Source: Mucilaginibacter sp. JRF
GTDB taxonomy: Bacteria; Bacteroidota; Bacteroidia; Sphingobacteriales; Sphingobacteriaceae
DNA length: 64,000 nt
NCBI RefSeq assembly: GCF_015223065.1
Contig: NZ_JADFBY010000004.1
Location: 186,001-250,000, forward strand
Direction of reading: 5' to 3'
Shown: positions 19,248 through 27,443 of the stretch, piece after piece
Position numbering within the stretch: position 1 is the first letter of the stretch
Layout: the number at the start of each line of letters is the position of its first letter
Program-made: the position numbers and the translations under genes
The notes under the pieces: model-generated
What the model saw: only the letters and a program-made list of their open reading frames with translations
Database searches by the model: none
What the model was told of the DNA's origin: nothing

Positions 19248-19277
19248 CAAAGGTACAGCTAAGATAATAATTCCAAA
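19248..19277 (-). promoter_or_regulatory. Promoter of the Hsp15-like gene, nearly leaderless
   Basis: Read on the minus strand: TTTG (19274-19277), 18 bp, TACCTTTG (19248-19255), then only 4 nt to the ATG at 19243. Both boxes match the Bacteroidetes consensus. The expected start of transcription coincides with the start codon. Confidence 0.6.
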
Positions 19278-19333
19278 TAGTGTATAGTTATATAATCTCA
19301 TGTATTAAAACATCTCAATTAAAAACACATTTA

Positions 19334-19341
19334 TACTTTTG
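19334..19341 (+). promoter_or_regulatory. Putative -7 box of the acidic membrane protein gene
   Basis: TACTTTTG fits TAnnTTTG and lies 19 bp before the ATG at 19361. Its position rules out the earlier in-frame start at 19280 as the main one. Confidence 0.45.
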
Positions 19342-19360
19342 CATCATACATAAATTATAT

Positions 19361-19825
19361 ATGGCTACTGAAAACGACAGATACGAGGACGAGTTTGACG
19401 AGGAGAACGAAGATAACTACCAGCAAGAGCAGGGTGACTATATTGAGCTGTACTCAAAATGGAGTATATGGGGGTTCAGCATATTTTTTTCGAGCTTTTT
19501 TGGGGCGGCATTGCTGATACGCAATCTTTATGTTTCGGGCTTTAAAAGGGCGGCTTGGGGAATAGGGGCTTTTGCGGTGGCTTACTCATGTGTATCGTAC
19601 GCGGCAATTATGGCTTTACACAACAACGTTGGGGTTATAGTTGCCAATGTAATAGGTGGTTATTTATATGGCGAGTTCTTTTTTAAACGCTATTTTCCGG
19701 AGGAGGATTATTATCCTAAAAGCATTTGGGGTGCGTTGGGTGTGGCTGTGCTTGTTTCAGTAGCTTTTGTGTTACTCACCTTTTACCTCGATCCGGAGGC
19801 TATAAAACAGTTAAGAGCCCAATAA
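19361..19825 (+). CDS. Small membrane protein with acidic N terminus
   Basis: 154 residues from the preferred ATG at 19361. The first 30 residues are strongly acidic (RYEDEFDEENEDNYQQEQ). Then come four hydrophobic helices (about 38-58, 65-85, 90-108, 125-145). It resembles the loosely defined DUF2628-like small membrane proteins, but I cannot assign it. It stands alone between the S4-protein gene and a small lipoprotein gene. Confidence 0.75.
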   Translation: MATENDRYEDEFDEENEDNYQQEQGDYIELYSKWSIWGFSIFFSSFFGAALLIRNLYVSGFKRAAWGIGAFAVAYSCVSYAAIMALHNNVGVIVANVIGGYLYGEFFFKRYFPEEDYYPKSIWGALGVAVLVSVAFVLLTFYLDPEAIKQLRAQ

Positions 19826-19850
19826 ATCATCATTAAAATTTATTCTACTG

Positions 19851-20351
19851 ATGATAAGATCCACTTTATTACTTGCTGTATTAGGCATAATCCTATTAAG
19901 TGCTTGCCGAAATAAAGAGGTTACTACTGTATCGATAAACAAAGTTCTAATCAATTGTACGTTTGACAAAAATGGCGACGACCATGTAGTTATTTTTTTA
20001 TCGGTAATTAGTGGCTCAGATCAAGATATAGCAATTAACAGAGGCTCTGATAACCGAGGTTACGATTTATTTCTTACCTCAAAACACTTAATATCCGGAT
20101 CTGTAAAACTCCGCTTATCAGGAGGTTCGCAGGATATAATTAAAGCTATGCAAACAGTTAAGCTTTCAACTACCCTTGACATAGAAAAATTAAGAAAATT
20201 GTTACAAACCGATAGCATCGTTACAGATACTGAAGTTTCAAACTTTATACAAAGCAAAAGCTATTATGTAATGCTATCATCTCACGACAGAAAAGTTTCT
20301 TTATTATCTAAAAATGATGATTTTGCCATCACTTGTGCCGGGAACCAATAA
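19851..20351 (+). CDS. Small lipoprotein, unknown function
   Basis: 166 residues. The signal peptide has the lipobox LLSAC (Cys19). The mature part is predicted beta-rich with no recognised motif; it reads like an immunoglobulin-fold or lipocalin-type adhesion domain at best. Base composition is AT-rich relative to neighbouring housekeeping genes, and the codon choice differs, so recent gain is possible. It begins 25 bp after the preceding gene. Confidence 0.65.
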   Translation: MIRSTLLLAVLGIILLSACRNKEVTTVSINKVLINCTFDKNGDDHVVIFLSVISGSDQDIAINRGSDNRGYDLFLTSKHLISGSVKLRLSGGSQDIIKAMQTVKLSTTLDIEKLRKLLQTDSIVTDTEVSNFIQSKSYYVMLSSHDRKVSLLSKNDDFAITCAGNQ

Positions 20352-20468
20352 AATTGAATGACAACTGTTTGATAAACACTAAAGTTCTGTTTCAAACAGT
20401 TATAAATTAAACTTAAAATCGAATAAAAGTTAAAAATCCGTTAATTTGCCCAAAGTTTAAATAATACC

Positions 20469-21284
20469 ATGCAAGATCTGAAAAAACTTATTGAAGAAGC
20501 CTGGGAAGACCGCGCCCTGCTGCAATATAACGAATACAAAGACGCCATTGAAACCGTTATTGAACGGTTAGATAAAGGCGAATACCGCGTTGCCGAGGTT
20601 ATCGGCGGTCGCTGGCATACTAACGACTGGATTAAGAAAGCCGTGATTTTGTACTTCCCTATCCGCAATATGGAGGAGATCAAAACAGGTCCGTTCGTTT
20701 TCCATGATAAAATGGCTCTTAAAACCGACTATAAGCAAACCGGTGTTCGCGTGGTGCCGCATGCTATTGCCCGTTACGGCGCGCATTTGGCCAAAGGCGT
20801 TATCATGATGCCATCGTACGTAAATATAGGCGCTTTTGTTGACGAGGGTACCATGGTTGATACCTGGGCTACCGTAGGCTCGTGTGCGCAAATTGGCAAA
20901 CACGTACACCTTAGTGGTGGTGTAGGCATTGGCGGTGTGTTGGAGCCTGTACAGGCTGCACCTGTTATTATTGAGGATAACTGCTTTATCGGCTCACGCG
21001 CCATTGTAGTTGAAGGTGTACACGTTGAGTCTGAGGCTGTACTGGGCGCTAACGTGGTATTAACCGCTTCAACTAAAATTATTGATGTTACCGGCGAGGA
21101 GCCGATTGAATATAAAGGTCGTGTACCGGCACGCTCGGTAGTTATACCGGGGTCGTATACCAAAAAATTCCCTGCGGGCGAGTACCAGGTGCCTTGTGCC
21201 ATTATCATCGGCAAACGCAAGGAATCAACCGACAAAAAAACTTCGCTGAACGACGCCCTGCGCGAAAACAACGTTGCAGTTTAA
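20469..21284 (+). CDS. dapD: Tetrahydrodipicolinate N-succinyltransferase
   Basis: 271 residues, family length. The N-terminal helical part (DLKKLIEEAWEDR) precedes a left-handed beta-helix of hexapeptide repeats (about 110-220: PSYVNIGAFVDEGTMVDTWATVGSCAQIG, then GGVGIGGVLEP and IEDNCFIGSRAIVVEGV). The enzyme converts tetrahydrodipicolinate and succinyl-CoA in lysine/meso-diaminopimelate synthesis. It sits alone, with an AT-rich upstream region containing TTAATTTG, one base off the -7 consensus. Confidence 0.96.
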   Translation: MQDLKKLIEEAWEDRALLQYNEYKDAIETVIERLDKGEYRVAEVIGGRWHTNDWIKKAVILYFPIRNMEEIKTGPFVFHDKMALKTDYKQTGVRVVPHAIARYGAHLAKGVIMMPSYVNIGAFVDEGTMVDTWATVGSCAQIGKHVHLSGGVGIGGVLEPVQAAPVIIEDNCFIGSRAIVVEGVHVESEAVLGANVVLTASTKIIDVTGEEPIEYKGRVPARSVVIPGSYTKKFPAGEYQVPCAIIIGKRKESTDKKTSLNDALRENNVAV

Positions 21285-21286
21285 TT

Positions 21287-21408
21287 GGTGAGTAATGAGG
21301 TGTGAATAGTGAGTAATATTGAAACTGAGCAATAAACAGATAAAACAATATCTGATAAACGCTCCGATATTCTTACTCACTATTCACAACTCACCATTCA
21401 CCCCTCAT
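21287..21408. repeat. Imperfect inverted repeat built from GTGAGTA/GTGAATA words
   Basis: The left part reads GGTGAGTAATGAGG then TGTGAATAGTGAGTAATAT; the right part reads ATATTCTTACTCACTATTCA then CAACTCACCATTCACCCCTC. GTGAATAGTGAGTA and TACTCACTATTCAC pair exactly. The element fills the gap between dapD and the GT9 gene. Confidence 0.6.
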
Positions 21409-21418
21409 CTCCATCCAA

Positions 21419-22405
21419 ATGAAGATACTGATCAGGTTGCCCAACTGGCTTGGCGATGTGGTGATGAGCACCTCTTTCGTTACCGCGGTAAAGCAGCTTT
21501 ATCCTGATGCGCAAATTGATGTGATCATTAAGCAGGAGTTGAAGGGCATTGCCGCCCTTATTCCGGGTATCAGCAATATCTATCCCTTTTCTAAGCAGGA
21601 ATTTAAAGGCCTGCGCGGTGTATACCGCTTCGGCAAAACCCTGCGCAATAAACAGTACGATATTTATTTTAACCTGCCGCCATCGCTGTCATCAGCTATG
21701 ATGGCCTTTGGTACCCGTGCAAAAAAGCGTGTAGGTTTTGGTAACGAGGGTGGCTTTTTGCTGCTCACCAAAGCTTGTAAGCGTCCAAATAATGTGCACC
21801 GGGTACGCGAATACATTGCCCTGTTGGAGCAATTCACAGGCAAACCCATACCATCCGAACCGGTTAAGCTTGTGGCTCATGCTTTGGTTAACGACCCTAA
21901 GCAGTTGCTGGTAAACATTAATTCGGAGGCATCATCACGCCGTATGCCTGTCGATAAGGGTATTGCGCTGCTTAACCTGTTGTTGAGTACCTTTGCTGAT
22001 GTTAGCATCGGCATGATCGGTTCGCCAAAGGATGCAGAGCATGTGAACACTATATTGACCGGTGTTACCGATAAGGACAGAATAGTGAACCACACCGGAC
22101 AAACCAACCTCAGCAACCTGGCATCGCTAATGGCGGGTAAGGCGGCTTTGCTTACGGTTGATTCCGGTCCGGCGCATTTGGCAAACAGCGTTGGGCTGCC
22201 GGTTGTAGTATTATTTGGCGCCGGTAACGAGCACAATACCGAGCCGTTTAACCTGGATGATATGACGGTTATACGCGCCGGTGAACTTAACTGCGAACCG
22301 TGTGTGCGCAACACCTGCAAGCTTTACGGCATACCCAAATGTATGCAGTTACTTAACGAAACAAAAATTATTGAAGCCCTGAGTAAATACTTAAATCATG
22401 CTTAA
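21419..22405 (+). CDS. Glycosyltransferase family 9 (heptosyltransferase-like)
   Basis: 328 residues. N-terminal MKILIRLPNWLGDVVMSTSFV and C-terminal VDSGPAHLANSVGLPVVVLFGA with HNTEPF are the GT9/ADP-heptose:LPS heptosyltransferase signatures. The enzyme acts at the cytoplasmic face on the lipopolysaccharide core. The sugar cannot be specified. A C-terminal cluster of cysteines (CEPCVRNTCKLYGIPKC) resembles that of WaaF-like members. It overlaps the next gene by 8 bp. Confidence 0.9.
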   Translation: MKILIRLPNWLGDVVMSTSFVTAVKQLYPDAQIDVIIKQELKGIAALIPGISNIYPFSKQEFKGLRGVYRFGKTLRNKQYDIYFNLPPSLSSAMMAFGTRAKKRVGFGNEGGFLLLTKACKRPNNVHRVREYIALLEQFTGKPIPSEPVKLVAHALVNDPKQLLVNINSEASSRRMPVDKGIALLNLLLSTFADVSIGMIGSPKDAEHVNTILTGVTDKDRIVNHTGQTNLSNLASLMAGKAALLTVDSGPAHLANSVGLPVVVLFGAGNEHNTEPFNLDDMTVIRAGELNCEPCVRNTCKLYGIPKCMQLLNETKIIEALSKYLNHA

Positions 22406-22964
22406 AGACGAAGTTGCAAAAGCCCTTAAAGTTATACAGGATGGCGGTATCATCCTCTACCCTACTGATACCATTTGGGGTATTGGCTGCGATGCTACCA
22501 ACACCGAGGCCGTGAAAAAGATATTCGCCCTTAAACAGCGCGAAGAAGCCAAAAGCATGATCATTTTGCTGGATACCGACAATAAACTGCAAAGCTACGT
22601 GCGCGAAGTACCCGACATTGCTTACGACCTGATAGAATATGCCGAAAATCCGCTTACGCTGGTTATGCCGGGCGCCAAAAACATATCCGAAGCATTGATA
22701 GCCACTGATGGCAGCGTGGGCATACGTGTTGCCAAACACCCGTTTTGCGAGCAGCTGATACAGCGTTTGCGTAAACCATTGGTATCAACATCGGCCAATA
22801 TTAGCGGCCAGCCATCGCCCCAAAACTTTGGCGAAATAGCTCAGGATATTATAGAAGGTGTTGATTATGTGGTGGATATCGATCAGCACGATACCTCGTT
22901 AAAAAAGCCATCAACCATAATGCGTTTAGCGCCCGATGGCCGGTTTGAGTTTCTGCGGAGGTAA
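22398..22964 (+). CDS. tsaC: L-threonylcarbamoyladenylate synthase (TsaC/YwlC type)
   Basis: 188 residues, the short TsaC form without the Sua5 extension. Motifs: GGIILYPTDTIWGIGCDA (16-33), FALKQREEAKSM and VSTSANISGQP. It makes threonylcarbamoyl-AMP for the t6A37 modification of tRNAs reading ANN codons. The start lies 8 bp inside the end of the GT9 gene, implying coupled translation even though the functions are unrelated. Confidence 0.93.
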   Translation: MLKDEVAKALKVIQDGGIILYPTDTIWGIGCDATNTEAVKKIFALKQREEAKSMIILLDTDNKLQSYVREVPDIAYDLIEYAENPLTLVMPGAKNISEALIATDGSVGIRVAKHPFCEQLIQRLRKPLVSTSANISGQPSPQNFGEIAQDIIEGVDYVVDIDQHDTSLKKPSTIMRLAPDGRFEFLRR

Positions 22965-22968
22965 TAGG

Positions 22969-22997
22969 TTGTTTTATTACTCATTTTCCTAAATTTG
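22969..22997 (+). promoter_or_regulatory. Promoter of the CCA nucleotidyltransferase gene
   Basis: TTG (22969-22971), 18 bp, TAAATTTG (22990-22997). The predicted transcript start near 23003 lies after the TTG codon at 22995 and only about 7 nt before the ATG at 23010, which favours the ATG at 23034 as the true start. Confidence 0.6.
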
Positions 22998-23033
22998 CAC
23001 CTTTCATTAATGCCCGACGGGCATTTACCGGTA

Positions 23034-24446
23034 ATGAAGGAGCACCTGCAACACCATATATTTAAAGTGATATCGCAACTGGCGGGTCAGCAAAATGTGC
23101 AGGCATATGCCATTGGCGGTTTCGTGCGCGATCTGTTCCTGAACCGCCCCTCAAAGGATATTGATGTGGTGGTGATAGGTAACGGCATCACCTTTGCCGA
23201 GGCTGTGGCCAAAAAACTTAACGTACAGGTATCGGTATTTAAAAACTTTGGCACCGCCATGCTTAAGTATCACGATATGGAGGTGGAGTTTGTGGGCGCA
23301 CGCCGTGAATCGTACCGCCGCGACTCGCGCAAGCCTATTGTGGAGGATGGTACTTTGGAAGATGACCAAAACCGTCGCGATTTTACCATCAATGCGCTGG
23401 CGTTATCCTTACATCCTGATAATTTTGGTGAATTGCTTGATCCGTTTGGTGGTATAACCCACCTGGAGCAAAAGCTGATAAAAACGCCGCTTAATCCGGT
23501 CGAAACATTTAGCGATGACCCCTTGCGCATGATGCGGGCCATACGCTTTGCCACACAGCTTAATTTTAAGATAGATGATACAGCGGTAGAAGCCATAAAA
23601 GCTAATACTGATCGTATCAAAATTATATCGCAGGAGCGGATATCGGATGAATTGAATAAGATCATCCTGTCCCCAAAGCCATCAATAGGTTTTGAATACC
23701 TGTTTGATACCGGCTTGCTGCATAAAATATTCCCGCAAATGGTGGCGCTGTATGGCGTTGAGTACCGCGATGGTAAAGGCCATAAGGACAATTTTTACCA
23801 CACTTTGCAGGTACTGGATAATATTTGCGAAACAACTACCGACCTTTGGTTGCGCTGGGCTGCCATATTGCACGATATTGCCAAGCCGCCTACCAAACGC
23901 TTTGAACCCGGCCACGGCTGGACGTTTCATGGCCACGAGGACAAAGGCGCGCGCATGGTGCCCAAAATATTCGCGCAGCTAAAACTTCCGCTTAATGATA
24001 AGATGAAGTTTGTACAAAAAATGGTACAGCTGCACCTGCGCCCTATCGTATTGTCGCAATCTGTAGTAACTGATTCGGCTGTTAGGCGTTTACTTTTTGA
24101 GGCCGGTGATGATATTGACAGCCTGATGCAACTGTGCAAGGCCGATGTTACCACCAAAAACGAGTACAAGGTTAAAAAGTACCGTCAAAATTTTGAGCTG
24201 GTACAACAAAAACTAAAGGATGTTGAGGAACGCGACAGTATACGCAACTGGCAGCCGCCCGTTACCGGTACTGATATTATGGAGATATTCGGCTTAAAAG
24301 AAGGCCGCGAGGTGGGCATTATCAAAAACCAGATACGCGAAGCCATACTTGAAGGCGAGATTCCTAATACCCGTGAGGCAGCGCTTGAATTTACAATTGA
24401 AAAAGGCACACAAATTGGCTTAAAAGTTGTTGCTCAATCCAAATAA
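23034..24446 (+). CDS. cca: CCA tRNA nucleotidyltransferase with HD domain
   Basis: 470 residues from the chosen ATG at 23034. The poly(A)-polymerase/CCA head has AIGGFVRDLFLNRPSKDIDVVV (G28-G29, catalytic D41 and D43) and RRDFTINALAL. An HD domain follows (ILHDIAKPPTKR, GHEDKGARMVPKIF). The enzyme adds or repairs the 3' CCA of tRNAs; the HD part may carry phosphohydrolase activity. The promoter at 22969-22997 makes the longer start at 22995 (a TTG) unlikely; the ATG at 23010 remains possible. Confidence 0.93.
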   Translation: MKEHLQHHIFKVISQLAGQQNVQAYAIGGFVRDLFLNRPSKDIDVVVIGNGITFAEAVAKKLNVQVSVFKNFGTAMLKYHDMEVEFVGARRESYRRDSRKPIVEDGTLEDDQNRRDFTINALALSLHPDNFGELLDPFGGITHLEQKLIKTPLNPVETFSDDPLRMMRAIRFATQLNFKIDDTAVEAIKANTDRIKIISQERISDELNKIILSPKPSIGFEYLFDTGLLHKIFPQMVALYGVEYRDGKGHKDNFYHTLQVLDNICETTTDLWLRWAAILHDIAKPPTKRFEPGHGWTFHGHEDKGARMVPKIFAQLKLPLNDKMKFVQKMVQLHLRPIVLSQSVVTDSAVRRLLFEAGDDIDSLMQLCKADVTTKNEYKVKKYRQNFELVQQKLKDVEERDSIRNWQPPVTGTDIMEIFGLKEGREVGIIKNQIREAILEGEIPNTREAALEFTIEKGTQIGLKVVAQSK

Positions 24447-24481
24447 AAAAAACATTATTAATTTTGATAAAAATATAACAA

Positions 24482-25129
24482 ATGGCAGTATACAGGTTTA
24501 GGGTCACTTTTGAGGATTATGATGATATTGTAAGGGAGATCGATGTAAAATCGAACCAAACTTTTCAGGATCTTCATTACGCTATACATAAATCTACCGG
24601 ATATAATCCTGAGTATTCTTCATCATTTTACATCAGTAACGATCAATGGACCAAAGGCGAGGAGATCACCTTTATGCCCACCCAGCGCAAAATTGATCGT
24701 GGTATTGCCCTGATGGAAAAAGTGAGGCTGAGCGGTTTTATTGATGATCCGCACCAAAAGTTTTACTACACCTTTAACTTTGACCGCCCTTTCGATTTCC
24801 ACGTTGAGTTGATGAAGATCATTTTAGATGAATCGCCAAAGGCTGAATATCCGCAGGTGGTACGTTCGGTTGGCGAAGCACCTAAGCAATTCGGCAACGT
24901 GTTCAACCCAACCATACTGCCGCCAACCAGCGAGGAGTTTGACTTTTTGAACGAGATGGAATACAATCCGGAAGACACCGAGAACTTTACGGAAGTTGAC
25001 GAAACCGGCGAAGCCGTTGTTGACGAGGAAGAAGAATCAGCAGAAGATGATGAATTTGGCAGTGAGTTTTCAGATAATGAAGGCTTTGAGGACGAAGATC
25101 GCGGCCGTGGCAGCAGGGATGATTATTAA
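24482..25129 (+). CDS. pRiA4b ORF-3-like protein with acidic tail
   Basis: 215 residues. The N-terminal part (1-125: VYRFRVTFEDYDDIVREIDVKSNQTFQDLHYAI, FYISNDQW) matches the plasmid pRiA4b ORF-3 family (PF07929), which also appears as a passenger in some insertion sequences. Here no transposase is present. From about residue 160 the chain becomes a long Asp/Glu tail (DEEEESAEDDEFG) ending GRGSRDDY. Function unknown; acidic tails often bind basic proteins or nucleic-acid-binding partners. It precedes miaA, separated by a palindrome and a terminator. Confidence 0.8.
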   Translation: MAVYRFRVTFEDYDDIVREIDVKSNQTFQDLHYAIHKSTGYNPEYSSSFYISNDQWTKGEEITFMPTQRKIDRGIALMEKVRLSGFIDDPHQKFYYTFNFDRPFDFHVELMKIILDESPKAEYPQVVRSVGEAPKQFGNVFNPTILPPTSEEFDFLNEMEYNPEDTENFTEVDETGEAVVDEEEESAEDDEFGSEFSDNEGFEDEDRGRGSRDDY

Positions 25130-25134
25130 TTGGT

Positions 25135-25168
25135 CCATAGTCGATTGACCATGGTCAATCGACTATGG
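25135..25168. repeat. Perfect 34-bp palindrome
   Basis: CCATAGTCGATTGACCA followed by its exact reverse complement, with no spacer. The arm is made of 7-8 bp words (CCATAGTC, GATTGACC) like those at 46955-47039. It is directly followed by a second hairpin. Confidence 0.85.
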
Positions 25169-25181
25169 TCAAGAAATACAA

Positions 25182-25223
25182 CAAATAGCGATGGCTTTAA
25201 AAAACCGTCGCTATTTGATTTTT
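25182..25223 (+). terminator. Hairpin terminator before miaA
   Basis: CAAATAGCGA / TCGCTATTTG is a perfect 10-bp stem, extended by a GG/CC pair, followed by ATTTTT. An ATG at 25191 that could extend miaA lies inside this stem, which argues against that start. Confidence 0.7.
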
Positions 25224-25241
25224 AAAACCTTTATTAACCTG

Positions 25242-26153
25242 ATGGTTCATCAACCCAAAACACTTATTGTAGTAGCAGGCCCTACGGCGGTGGGTAAAAC
25301 CGCGGCTGCCATACAACTGGCCCGACATTATAATACGGTAGTAGTATCGGCCGATTCGAGGCAGTTTTTTAGGGAGATGAGCATCGGTACCGCCAAGCCT
25401 GATGCTGATGAATTAGCAGCGGCAAAGCATTACTTTATTGACTCGCATTCTATAACCGAAAATTTCAACGTCGGCGATTACGAGAAGCAGGCATTACAAC
25501 TACTGGATGAACTGTTTAAAGTACATGATGTAGTAATATTAGCCGGAGGTTCAGGCTTATACATAAAAGCCGTTTGCGAGGGCTTTGATGAATTACCTGT
25601 AGCGGCTGCCAGTGTGCGTGATAACCTAAGCAGGGAATTGGAGCAGCATGGCATCACCCATCTTCAGCAAAAGTTAAAGGATGCTGACCCTGATTATTAT
25701 AATGAGGTTGACCTGAGTAACCCGCAACGGATTATACGTGCGCTGGAGGTTTTTGAAACAACTGGCAAGCCATTTTCATCATACCGTACGGCTAATACCA
25801 ATAAGCGGCCGTTCAATATTATTAAACTGGCATTGACCATGCCGCGAGAGCAGCTTTACGATCGTATTAACCGCCGGGTGGACATCATGATGGAACAGGG
25901 TTTGCTTGATGAAGTTAGGACATTGCTCGCCTATCGCCATTTAAACGCGTTGAATACGGTAGGCTATACTGAATTATTCGATTATATCGATGAAAAGATT
26001 GATCTGAAAACCGCCATCGACATGATCAAACAAAATACCCGTCGTTTTGCGAAAAGGCAACTCACCTGGTTCAGGCGCGATGCTGATGTAAAATGGATAG
26101 AGCTGAACGGCGATGATGTTTTGCCGCTGATGCTTAAAAACATTGATATATAG
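25242..26153 (+). CDS. miaA: tRNA dimethylallyltransferase
   Basis: 303 residues from the ATG at 25242. Walker A GPTAVGKT (13-20), SADSRQFFREMSIGTAKP, GGSGLYIKAV and NPQRIIRALEVFETTGKP are the MiaA signatures; RQLTWFRRD is near the C terminus. It isopentenylates A37 of tRNAs that read UNN codons. The upstream ATG at 25191 would add 17 residues unlike the family and lies inside a hairpin. Confidence 0.95.
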   Translation: MVHQPKTLIVVAGPTAVGKTAAAIQLARHYNTVVVSADSRQFFREMSIGTAKPDADELAAAKHYFIDSHSITENFNVGDYEKQALQLLDELFKVHDVVILAGGSGLYIKAVCEGFDELPVAAASVRDNLSRELEQHGITHLQQKLKDADPDYYNEVDLSNPQRIIRALEVFETTGKPFSSYRTANTNKRPFNIIKLALTMPREQLYDRINRRVDIMMEQGLLDEVRTLLAYRHLNALNTVGYTELFDYIDEKIDLKTAIDMIKQNTRRFAKRQLTWFRRDADVKWIELNGDDVLPLMLKNIDI

Positions 26154-26388
26154 TATATACCAGTTTAAATTTTTGCTGTTAGCTATATAGTTTATACATT
26201 TATGAAACAATATTATAGCCGGCATTGCAACATTCAATTTTATTATTAAACACATTGACGGTTTCTGCGTATAAATGCATGATGAACTGATTATTATATT
26301 TATTAAAAAATCTATAAAACCTTAGTTTCATTACAACTTTATCATTATTTTCGGCCAATAACAATTATAATTATATTAATCACGCTAT

Positions 26389-27441
26389 ATGAAAACAATA
26401 ATAATTACCGGAGGTGCCGGTTTCATTGGGTCGCACGTGGTGAGGCGTTTTGTTACAAATTACCCTGATTACCAGATCATCAATGTGGATGCACTTACCT
26501 ATGCCGGTAATTTAGAGAACCTCAAAGACATTGAAAATCAGCCTAATTACATCTTCGAGCGTGCCGATATTAAGGACGCGGCTGCCATCAATGAAATTTT
26601 TGAGAAATATGGTGTAACAGATGTGGTGCATCTGGCTGCCGAATCGCACGTTGACCGCTCGATCACCAATCCGCTTGATTTTGTGTATACTAACGTGATA
26701 GGTACCGTAACCCTGCTTGAAGCCGCCAAACAATTTTGGAAGGATGATTACTCAAATCACCTGTTCTATCATATATCAACCGATGAGGTTTACGGCTCGT
26801 TAGGTACCGAGGGTTTCTTTACCGAAACTACCAAGTACGATCCGCATTCGCCATACAGCGCCAGCAAGGCATCAAGCGATCACTTTGTGCGTGCTTACCA
26901 TGATACTTATGGCATACCTGTCATCGTATCAAACTGCTCAAACAACTACGGGCCAAATCATTTCCCTGAGAAACTGATACCACTGCTGATCAACAATATA
27001 TTGAACAACAAACCGCTGCCGGTTTACGGTAACGGCATGAACGTGCGCGATTGGTTGTATGTAATTGACCACGCCCGCGCTATCGACCTCATATTCCATA
27101 AAGGCAATAACGGCGATACCTACAACATTGGCGGCTTTAACGAGTGGGCTAATATTGACCTGGTGCGCGTGCTTTGTCGCCAGATGGACGAAAAACTTGG
27201 TCGTGAGGCTGGTACTAACGAAAAGCTGATCACGTTTGTGAAAGACCGCCCGGGCCACGATGCCCGATACGCTATCGACGCTACCAAACTGAACAAAGAG
27301 TTAGGTTGGGAGCCATCAGTAACGTTTGAGCAGGGCCTTTCAGCAACTATTGACTGGTATCTGAACAATAAGGCCTGGATTGAGCATGTTACCAGCGGCG
27401 CATATTCAGACTATTACGAAACCCAATACGATAAACGCTAA
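26389..27441 (+). CDS. rfbB: dTDP-glucose 4,6-dehydratase
   Basis: 350 residues. NAD-binding GGAGFIGSH (7-15), ISTDEVYG (the Thr-Asp-Glu catalytic set), YSASKASSDH (catalytic Tyr and Lys) and SNCSNNYGPNHFPEKLIPL are typical RmlB motifs. It makes dTDP-4-keto-6-deoxyglucose. It is the first gene of a four-gene rhamnose operon, with 235 bp of AT-rich upstream sequence. Confidence 0.97.
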   Translation: MKTIIITGGAGFIGSHVVRRFVTNYPDYQIINVDALTYAGNLENLKDIENQPNYIFERADIKDAAAINEIFEKYGVTDVVHLAAESHVDRSITNPLDFVYTNVIGTVTLLEAAKQFWKDDYSNHLFYHISTDEVYGSLGTEGFFTETTKYDPHSPYSASKASSDHFVRAYHDTYGIPVIVSNCSNNYGPNHFPEKLIPLLINNILNNKPLPVYGNGMNVRDWLYVIDHARAIDLIFHKGNNGDTYNIGGFNEWANIDLVRVLCRQMDEKLGREAGTNEKLITFVKDRPGHDARYAIDATKLNKELGWEPSVTFEQGLSATIDWYLNNKAWIEHVTSGAYSDYYETQYDKR

Positions 27442-27443
27442 AT

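Noticed and set aside
20774..21271. 165-residue minus-strand ORF inside dapD
   Set aside because: Shadow of the hexapeptide repeats of dapD.
24482..25129. Mobile element suggested by the pRiA4b ORF-3/TnpR-passenger match
   Set aside because: No transposase and no direct or inverted repeat ends frame the gene; the flanking palindrome belongs to the intergenic class seen elsewhere.
25191..25241. Upstream ATG extension of miaA
   Set aside because: The codon lies inside the stem of a terminator-like hairpin and the added residues are not MiaA-like.
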